NCBI GenBank assembly: GCA_000436075.1
Contig: FR884647.1
Coordinates: 61,047-81,411, forward strand
DNA: 20,365 bases
From: Eggerthella sp. CAG:209
Lineage (GTDB): Bacteria; Actinomycetota; Coriobacteriia; Coriobacteriales; Eggerthellaceae
Reading direction: 5' to 3'
In this document: positions 15,894 to 20,365 of the stretch, piece by piece
How positions within the stretch are numbered: position 1 is the stretch's first letter
Layout of the letters: every line of letters begins with the position of its first letter
Notes under the pieces: generated by a model
What the model was told of the DNA's origin: nothing
Database searches by the model: none
Seen by the model: only the letters and a program-made list of their open reading frames with translations
Translations under genes and position numbers: made by a program

Positions 15894-16655
15894 TTGGCTA
15901 AAGCCAGCGTACATACCAAAAGAAGGGTCGTGCCGTTTTTCATGGTTTGCTTCGTGCTCATCATGGCTATGACGGTGGTTGCTTTTTGCTCTGTCGGCCA
16001 GGCACAGGGTTCCAAGCAGGAAGATTCTTCCACTCTTGGCTTGGGCTCTTCCCGTGCGCAGACCGCTGATACCCAGCAGCTTTCTTCGGCTCAGCGCGCT
16101 TCCGGCGTGGCCGATGCTTCTTCCAGCGTTGACGGGGTAACCGTCACTGAAGCAGCAGATGCTACGGAAGCAACCCAGCGCTCTATCACGGTTAAAGATC
16201 CCGACCCGGTTGTGGTGCCTATTGCGGTAGACGAAACCAACGCGTTGGCAAAGCAGAAGGCGAACGAAGTTTGCACGCTCGATCCGCTTCCTACTGCGCC
16301 CCGCGTTGCGCCTGATGTTAACGATGGCACTTGGCAGAGTGGCATTGCCTCGGCTTATTCCATCGAAACCAACGATGATGGTCAAGGCAACTTCGGTGTA
16401 ACCAACACTGCTTCAGGCATTGCGCTCACGCATCAGAGCGTTACGGTTGCCGTTCCTGAAGACAAGGCTTATCTGGTCGGTAGCATTTGCGAGATTTGCT
16501 ATAACGGCAAGGTTGTTATAGCTACGGTTACCGATACTGGTGGTTTTGCTAAGTACGGTCGCGCACTCGACCTGGCGCCAGGTGTCTACAAAGCCTTCGG
16601 TGCTAACAGCTATACCGATTGGGGCACGCGAAACGTGTATTACCGATTCATTTAA
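15894..16655 (+). CDS. Secreted cell-wall protein with 3D / double-psi-barrel domain
   Basis: A 253-aa exported protein. It has a basic N-terminus, a hydrophobic signal segment (about 12-33) and a likely cleavage near GQA-QG; no lipobox is seen. Residues about 40-145 form a low-complexity Ser/Ala/Thr/Asp-rich linker. The C-terminal domain (147-253) begins WQSGIASAYS and contains DTGG (214-217), RALDL with Asp226, and DWGTRNVYY with Trp243. That is the layout of the 3D domain (Asp-rich double-psi beta-barrel, related to RlpA and MltA) that acts on peptidoglycan in secreted enzymes. The TTG at 15894 has GGAG four nt before it and gives a good signal peptide; a TTG at 15849 (AAGAAGG upstream) and a GTG at 15930 are alternatives. 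The enzymatic role is unproven. Confidence 0.8.
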   Translation: MAKASVHTKRRVVPFFMVCFVLIMAMTVVAFCSVGQAQGSKQEDSSTLGLGSSRAQTADTQQLSSAQRASGVADASSSVDGVTVTEAADATEATQRSITVKDPDPVVVPIAVDETNALAKQKANEVCTLDPLPTAPRVAPDVNDGTWQSGIASAYSIETNDDGQGNFGVTNTASGIALTHQSVTVAVPEDKAYLVGSICEICYNGKVVIATVTDTGGFAKYGRALDLAPGVYKAFGANSYTDWGTRNVYYRFI

Positions 16656-16663
16656 TGTTCAAT

Positions 16664-16687
16664 GCCGGCCTGCGGGTCGGCTTTTTT
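16664..16687 (+). terminator. Terminator of the 3D-domain gene
   Basis: Stem GCCGGCC (16664-16670), loop TGCG, GGTCGGC (16675-16681) with one G-U pair, followed by six Ts. It starts 8 nt after the stop codon. Confidence 0.9.
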
Positions 16688-16729
16688 ATTTCCTCGGGGC
16701 ATGTTTTCGATCGTTGTAATGCGTGGGCT

Positions 16730-16758
16730 TTGAGTTGGGCTCTCTGATCTTCTAAACT
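16730..16758 (+). promoter_or_regulatory. Candidate promoter of the trkA pair
   Basis: TTGAGT (16730-16735) and TAAACT (16753-16758) are 17 nt apart, each matching four of six consensus bases. This is the best promoter between the preceding terminator and trkA. It would give an unusually long leader of about 290 nt. Confidence 0.4.
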
Positions 16759-16764
16759 ATCCAG

Positions 16765-17055
16765 CAGAAGCGGTGACAGCGGGAACGGTTGTTTTCGCTG
16801 TGCGCCGATTCTAACGGGGGTCGCTGTCTTTCGTGTGCTGACGTACACGCTGGCAAGCGCTTGCCCCAAGCAATAAGGACAACTGAAATTAGCAATAGCT
16901 GTGCGCACCATCCGCTTCTGGGTGGGCAGACAGGCCCGGGTGGCTGAGCCATGACTCAGCCCAAGGAGCATGCGCCTGTTCACCGCGGGGGGGGGTCGCT
17001 CGGTTTCACTGCAATTAAGATGGAGGAGCGGCGCGCGTGATGCGTCGCGATAGAT
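16765..17055 (+). promoter_or_regulatory. Long structured non-coding leader before trkA
   Basis: A stretch of about 290 nt without a credible gene but rich in inverted repeats. GACAGCG near 16775 can pair either with CGCTGT near 16795 or with CGCTGTC near 16821, two mutually exclusive forms. CGTGT/ACACG pairs near 16832-16849. A perfect 14-bp palindrome GGCAAGCGCTTGCC lies at 16852-16865. ACAGGC (16930-16935) pairs with GCCTGT (16974-16979) around an inner 7-bp hairpin GGCTGAG/CTCAGCC (16942-16948/16955-16961). A run of nine Gs is at 16987-16995. The layout suggests a cis-regulatory RNA for the potassium genes. I compared it by eye with the c-di-AMP (ydaO), TPP, FMN and guanidine riboswitch cores and found no match. 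Confidence 0.35.
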
Positions 17056-17120
17056 GTGAGCGACATTATTATTGTGGGCTGCGGCCGTGTTGGTTCGCGT
17101 TTGGCCCTGATGCTCTCTGA
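17037..17120 (+). CDS. Possible short leader ORF overlapping the trkA start
   Basis: GTG at 17037, followed at once by ATG at 17040, opens a frame of about 27 codons ending at TGA 17118-17120, out of frame with trkA and overlapping its first 65 nt. The only strong ribosome site in the area, GGAGGAG (17022-17028), is ideally spaced for this ORF (8 nt to the GTG) and too far (27 nt) from the trkA GTG. The peptide is rich in Arg, Cys and Tyr with no known domain. It may be a translated leader that couples to trkA, or mere chance. Confidence 0.25.
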   Translation: MMRRDRCERHYYCGLRPCWFAFGPDAL

Positions 17121-17715
17121 GCATGACAACAACGTATGCGTAATCGACCGCGATCCTTCGGCTTTCGCCGCGCTGGGCCGCGACTTCAATGGCTCAACCT
17201 TTGTAGGCGTGGGCTATGACGAAGAGATCTTGGTGAACGCCGGCATCGAGGAATGCGACTTTGTGGCTGCGGTAACCCAGAGCGACAACGCTAACCTCAT
17301 GGTGGTAGAAATCGCCCGCCGCTTGTACGATGTGCCCCATGCTGTAGCGCGTTTGTACGACAGTAGCCATGAGCGAACCTATCTGCAGTTGGGTATCGAC
17401 TATGTCTGTGGCACCACATTGGTTGCCGAGGAAATATTCTCGAAGGCCATATCGGGTATTGGCGACCATATTGCCACCTTCGGTGATTTCGAGGTGCTTC
17501 AGTTCGCCCTCAACCTTTCCGAAGTGGGGCAGAAGTCCATCAAGGTTGCCGACTTGGAAAGCCGCCACGGCATCCGCGTGTGCGCCTTCGAGCGCGCCGA
17601 TGGTACGGTAAGCTCCATTCCTTCACCTTCGAGCATTTTGTATCACGGAGATGCGGTGCTCGCCGTGGTTTCGCATGCGATGCTTCCCGCTATCGCAAAG
17701 TACGCACAGGATTAG
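17056..17715 (+). CDS. TrkA-type potassium uptake regulatory protein (RCK domain), first copy
   Basis: A 219-aa cytoplasmic regulator that gates a TrkH/KtrB-type potassium channel in response to bound nucleotide. The N-terminal Rossmann (RCK_N) domain starts at once: IIIVGCGRVGS with glycines at 8, 10 and 13, and an acidic residue (Asp31) at the end of strand 2 that favours NAD(H). The C-terminal RCK_C domain covers about 135-219. The start is a GTG at 17056; the N-terminus cannot be much longer or the Rossmann motif would be displaced, yet this start has no good ribosome site. A second, different TrkA protein follows 12 nt after the stop, so the two probably work as a pair. No membrane channel gene is adjacent. 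Possible names are trkA/ceoB; I leave the symbol open. Confidence 0.9.
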   Translation: MSDIIIVGCGRVGSRLALMLSEHDNNVCVIDRDPSAFAALGRDFNGSTFVGVGYDEEILVNAGIEECDFVAAVTQSDNANLMVVEIARRLYDVPHAVARLYDSSHERTYLQLGIDYVCGTTLVAEEIFSKAISGIGDHIATFGDFEVLQFALNLSEVGQKSIKVADLESRHGIRVCAFERADGTVSSIPSPSSILYHGDAVLAVVSHAMLPAIAKYAQD

Positions 17716-17727
17716 GGGGGGGTTGCG

Positions 17728-18399
17728 GTGTACATCGTTATCGTTGGCGGCGGCAAGCTCGGCGCATATCTTGCAGGTACCCTTCTGCGCGAAGACAACC
17801 AGGTTGCCTTGATTGAAAAATGCGATGCCCAAGCGCGTCGCCTGGCGGAAACCATCGATGGTTCTTGCCTGGTTATCAGTGGTGATGGCTGCTCGGCTTC
17901 TGTTCAGGAAGATGCGGCTATGCAGTCGGCCGATGTGTTCGTGGCGGCAACCGGCCAGGATGAAGACAACCTGGCTGCGTGCGAAATTGCCTCGCGCGTA
18001 TTTGATGTACCGCGTTGCATTGCTCGCGTGAACAGTCCTAAGAATCTGCGAATCTTCCGCCGCCTGGGCATTGAAAGCGTTTCTTCCACGGTAATGATCG
18101 CGAACATGATTCAGGAAGAGGCCATGCTCGGGTCTATGGGCGTTGCCGTTTCGCTTTCCAGCGATCAGATCGGCTTGCTGGACATCAAAGTTCCTACCAT
18201 GCGCAACCACGACAACTACAAAGGCGTACGTGCGTTGGATATTAAATTTGATGAGGGCATCCGCATGATTGCCGTTTCCCATCAAGACGATGTGGAGGTA
18301 GTGAACAGCGAAACACGCATTTTCCCAGGTGATCAGGTTATCGTTGCAGCGGATACTGATCTTTTGGCCCGGGCTCGCGAAATCGTGCGTTCGTTGTAA
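17728..18399 (+). CDS. TrkA-type potassium uptake regulatory protein (RCK domain), second copy
   Basis: A 223-aa protein of the same family as its upstream neighbour, and clearly diverged from it. MYIVIVGGGKLGAYLA gives the Rossmann glycines at 7-9 and 12, with acidic Glu30 closing strand 2. The RCK_C domain occupies about 140-223, with the typical KGVRALDIKFDEGIRMIAV and FPGDQVIVAA strands. The GTG start is preceded by an eight-G run (17715-17722) that overlaps the stop codon of the first copy and serves as ribosome site. Pairs like this are known in actinobacteria (ceoB/ceoC), where they are thought to form mixed rings on the channel. The channel gene is not in the window. Confidence 0.9.
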   Translation: MYIVIVGGGKLGAYLAGTLLREDNQVALIEKCDAQARRLAETIDGSCLVISGDGCSASVQEDAAMQSADVFVAATGQDEDNLAACEIASRVFDVPRCIARVNSPKNLRIFRRLGIESVSSTVMIANMIQEEAMLGSMGVAVSLSSDQIGLLDIKVPTMRNHDNYKGVRALDIKFDEGIRMIAVSHQDDVEVVNSETRIFPGDQVIVAADTDLLARAREIVRSL

Positions 18400-18402
18400 C
18401 GG

Positions 18403-18431
18403 TTGCCGTGGGCGTTCGCGTGATTTATGTT
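18403..18431 (+). promoter_or_regulatory. Weak candidate promoter of purB
   Basis: TTGCCG (18403-18408) and TATGTT (18426-18431), 17 nt apart, are four-of-six matches each. A TAGAAT at 18434-18439 is an alternative -10 without a clear -35. No terminator separates purB from the trkA pair, so readthrough is also possible. Confidence 0.3.
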
Positions 18432-18488
18432 AGTAGAATATGGTCTCAGTCAGTTGCCTGGTAAGGCATACGTAAAGGGAGGAATCGA

Positions 18489-19832
18489 ATGATCGGTCGC
18501 TACACCCGCCCCGAAATGGGTGCTATTTGGGAGCTCCAGAACAAGTTCGAGATCTGGAAGGAAATCGAGGTTCTGGCATGCGAAGCCCAGGCCGAGTTGG
18601 GCAAATCGGGCATCACCAAGGAAGAGGCTGCTTGGATCCGCAAGCATGCAGACTTCACCGTTGAGCGCATTGACGAGATCGAAAAGGTTACCAACCACGA
18701 TGTAATCGCCTTCACCACCAACATGGCGGAGTACATTGATGCCGACGTTCCCGAGGGAACCGAGCCTCCTAGCCGTTGGGTTCATTACGGTATGACTTCT
18801 TCCGACTTGGGCGATACGGCTCTTTCCTATCAGATTACCCAGGCGCTGGACATCATTCTGAAGGACGTCGCCCTGCTGGGTGAAACCTGCAAGCGTCGCG
18901 CTTTCGAGTTCCAGGAAACCCTGTGCGTGGGCCGCACCCATGGCATCCATGCTGAGCCCATGACGTTCGGCATGAAGTTCGGCAGCTGGGCTTGGGCCCT
19001 GAAGCGCGCCCAGACGCGTCTGCAGGAGGCTCGCAAGGTTGCAGCAACGGGCGCAATCAGCGGTGCTGTTGGAACCTATTCCAGCATCGACCCATTCGTA
19101 GAGCAGTACGTCTGTGGAAAGCTGGGTCTTACGCCCGACCCGCTTTCTACGCAGGTTCTGGCACGCGATCGCCATGCTCAGGTTATGACGGCGCTGGCTG
19201 TTACCGCTTCCACGTTGGAGTCCATCGCTATGCAGGTGCGCCTGCTTCAGCAGTCTGACGTTATTGAGGCCGAAGAGCCGTTTGCCAAGGGCCAGAAGGG
19301 TTCTTCGGCTATGCCCCATAAGCGCAACCCTATTACCGCAGAGCGTGTGTGCGGCCTTTCCCGTGTGGTTAAGTCCAACGCTCAGGTAGCGCTTGACGAC
19401 GTTGCTCTGTGGTACGAGCGCGATATCAGCCATTCTGGCGCAGAGCGTGTTGCCATGGCGGATAGCTTCATTGCACTGGACTACATGTTCGGCAAGATGC
19501 AGTGGATGCTTGACGGCTTGCAGACCTATCCTGCCAAGATGGAACACAATCTGTGGCGCACCAAGGGCCTTATCTTCTCTTCGAAGGTGCTGCTTGCCCT
19601 GGTTCAGACCGGCATCACGCGCGAAGACGCATACGTTATCGTTCAGCGCAATGCCATGAAGGTATGGGCCGACATCCAGAACGCTGTCGATGGTCCTACC
19701 TACCGCGAGAACTTGGAAGCCGACCCCGAGGCCAAGCTTTCCAAGGAAACGCTTGACGAGATCTTTGACCCGTGGGACTTCCTTACGCGCAAAGATGTGG
19801 TATTTGATCGCCTGAAGGAACTTGAGTTCTAG
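18489..19832 (+). CDS. purB: Adenylosuccinate lyase
   Basis: The enzyme cleaves adenylosuccinate to AMP and fumarate, and SAICAR to AICAR, and so serves both the IMP and the AMP branch; it follows directly on the PurA reaction. The product is 447 aa, of the fumarase/aspartase superfamily. Visible motifs: HYGMTSSDLGDT at 99-110, VGRTHGIHAEP at 147-157 with the catalytic base-region histidine, and the superfamily signature SSAMPHKRNP at 272-281 in the flexible catalytic loop. It is nearly all-helical, as expected. AAAGGGAGG (18474-18482) lies 6 nt before the ATG, a strong ribosome site. It is not in an operon with purA or purD and ends in a perfect terminator. Confidence 0.97.
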   Translation: MIGRYTRPEMGAIWELQNKFEIWKEIEVLACEAQAELGKSGITKEEAAWIRKHADFTVERIDEIEKVTNHDVIAFTTNMAEYIDADVPEGTEPPSRWVHYGMTSSDLGDTALSYQITQALDIILKDVALLGETCKRRAFEFQETLCVGRTHGIHAEPMTFGMKFGSWAWALKRAQTRLQEARKVAATGAISGAVGTYSSIDPFVEQYVCGKLGLTPDPLSTQVLARDRHAQVMTALAVTASTLESIAMQVRLLQQSDVIEAEEPFAKGQKGSSAMPHKRNPITAERVCGLSRVVKSNAQVALDDVALWYERDISHSGAERVAMADSFIALDYMFGKMQWMLDGLQTYPAKMEHNLWRTKGLIFSSKVLLALVQTGITREDAYVIVQRNAMKVWADIQNAVDGPTYRENLEADPEAKLSKETLDEIFDPWDFLTRKDVVFDRLKELEF

Positions 19833-19860
19833 AGTAGGCGCAACATCGTTTGAAAACATA

Positions 19861-19896
19861 GCGAGGGCATCCGGATCTGGATGCCCTCGCTTTTTT
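19861..19896 (+). terminator. Strong terminator after purB
   Basis: A perfect 12-bp stem, GCGAGGGCATCC (19861-19872) with GGATGCCCTCGC (19879-19890), 6-nt loop, followed by six Ts (19891-19896). Confidence 0.95.
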
Positions 19897-20365
19897 GTTA
19901 TGTCGCGACGGGTGCCTTGCGAGACAGCTTGAGGCTATCTCGCATCGCCAGTCCGCAGGACCGTCCTGAAGGATTGGCCCAGAAGTAGTGCGGGATCGAT
20001 CGAGGCGCTGCCTCGTGGCTTGCTCTTGAAGCCCCTTGGCGCTACGTCTGGGCCTCGCCCCTTGGGCATCGCCCTGGTCTTACCCTTTGTTGCCGCCCTG
20101 ATTCCCGCACCTTTGGTATCGCCCCGAAAACACCCTCGGGCCGAGCTGTCCCGCCAGTATCGCCCCTGGACTGCCCTGGGTCCGGCTTGAAGCCGTCACC
20201 AGAGGATCAAAAACAAAAAATCGGCTCGCAGTGCAACTTTTTTGCGATTAGCAATTGTTTAGAGCTTTCCAATTGCGGATTGAGACGCAAAATACCAGGT
20301 AATTAGCTGTATTGCGGTCCGATCCCAGCTTTTTTGGTCGGAAAGGGGGTGCGGACAAAAAGTTG
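19897..20365. other. Long non-coding region: GC-rich hairpin block, then AT-rich block
   Basis: No ORF with a start codon and convincing content is seen on either strand. Positions 19911-20200 are GC-rich and dense in hairpins: GCGAGA/TCTCGC with an inner AGC/GCT (19919-19943), CGAGGC/GCCTCG (20001-20015), GGCTT/AAGCC (20017-20033), CGGCT/AGCCG (20183-20195), and a long-range perfect 8-bp pairing GTGCGGGA (19988-19995) with TCCCGCAC (20103-20110). Short direct repeats occur: GTATCGCCCC at 20116 and 20157, GCATCGCC at 19942 and 20066, CTTGAAGCC at 20025 and 20186. From about 20207 the sequence turns AT-rich. One frame (19989-20306) is open for about 105 codons but has no start until a late TTG. 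It could be a structured RNA, a dispersed repeat or gene debris; the strand is undecided. Confidence 0.5.
20251..20276. repeat. Operator-like inverted repeat
   Basis: GCAATTG (20251-20257) and CAATTGC (20270-20276) form a perfect 7-bp inverted repeat with a 12-nt AT-containing gap. The spacing of the half-site centres (19 nt, about two helix turns) fits a dimeric DNA-binding protein better than an RNA hairpin. It lies upstream of whatever gene starts beyond the right edge. Confidence 0.35.

Noticed and set aside
15724..15972. Plus-strand ORF of 82 codons before the 3D-domain gene
   Set aside because: It begins upstream of the strong promoter at 15740-15768 and runs into the signal-peptide region in another frame, so most of it is leader sequence.
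16765..17055. Known c-di-AMP (ydaO) riboswitch before trkA
   Set aside because: Expected from gene context, but the conserved core segments are not recognisable in this leader.
16648..17124. Minus-strand open frame of 158 codons across the trkA leader
   Set aside because: Arg/Pro/Thr-rich translation without a domain, overlapping the 3D-gene terminator and the trkA start; no good ribosome site. The region reads better as a structured leader.
19897..20365. tmRNA, RNase P RNA, SRP RNA or 6S RNA at the right end
   Set aside because: None of the invariant core sequences of these RNAs is visible on either strand.
1..20365. CRISPR array, insertion sequence or prophage
   Set aside because: No regularly spaced repeats, transposase, integrase or terminal inverted repeats with target duplications were seen.

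Overview
The window looks like a chromosomal stretch from an anaerobic, moderately high-GC actinobacterium, most likely class Coriobacteriia (Eggerthella/Slackia/Adlercreutzia-like). This is inferred from base composition, GTG and TTG starts, purine genes of bacterial type beside hydrogenase-maturation genes, and the protein style. It is a taxonomic impression and was not checked by any search. Nearly all of the window is ordinary, well-organised housekeeping DNA. I see no phage, transposon, CRISPR array or obvious defence island.

Layout: (1) 1-1640, the 3' part of a YhaN/SbcC-like coiled-coil ATPase, cut by the window edge. (2) 1722-4408, purA and purD, separated by a terminator-like hairpin that ends only 26 nt before purD. 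(3) 4420-4749, the purD terminator, then a promoter, tRNA-Phe(GAA) and a terminator as one compact unit. (4) 5623-4856, a lone SDR oxidoreductase on the minus strand, the only clear minus-strand gene. (5) 5834-11272, a tight operon: glucose-6-phosphate isomerase (the type found fused to transaldolase elsewhere), hypF (ATGA overlap), hypC and hypD, closed by a very long hairpin. HypF, HypC and HypD make and carry the Fe(CN)2CO group of [NiFe]-hydrogenases; hypA, hypB, hypE and the hydrogenase itself are not in the window. (6) 11514-16655, an envelope cluster: two bacterial-PH-domain membrane proteins (YdbS/YdbT-like), a hemolysin-III/PAQR-family membrane protein, a PspC-domain membrane protein, and a secreted 3D/double-psi-barrel protein with its own consensus promoter. 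(7) 16688-18399, a 370-nt non-coding leader full of inverted repeats followed by two tandem TrkA-type (RCK) potassium-uptake regulators. (8) 18489-19832, purB, ending in a perfect 12-bp terminator. (9) 19897-20365, about 470 nt with no credible gene: a GC-rich, hairpin-dense block followed by an AT-rich block with operator-like inverted repeats.

Functionally, purA and purB act in succession in AMP synthesis and purD acts early in IMP synthesis, but they are not in one operon here. The most interesting unexplained pieces are non-coding: the structured leader in front of the trkA pair, with a short overlapping ORF that owns the only strong ribosome-binding site, and the hairpin-rich region at the right end. 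Both are candidates for regulatory RNA or a dispersed repeat; neither matches an RNA family I recognise.
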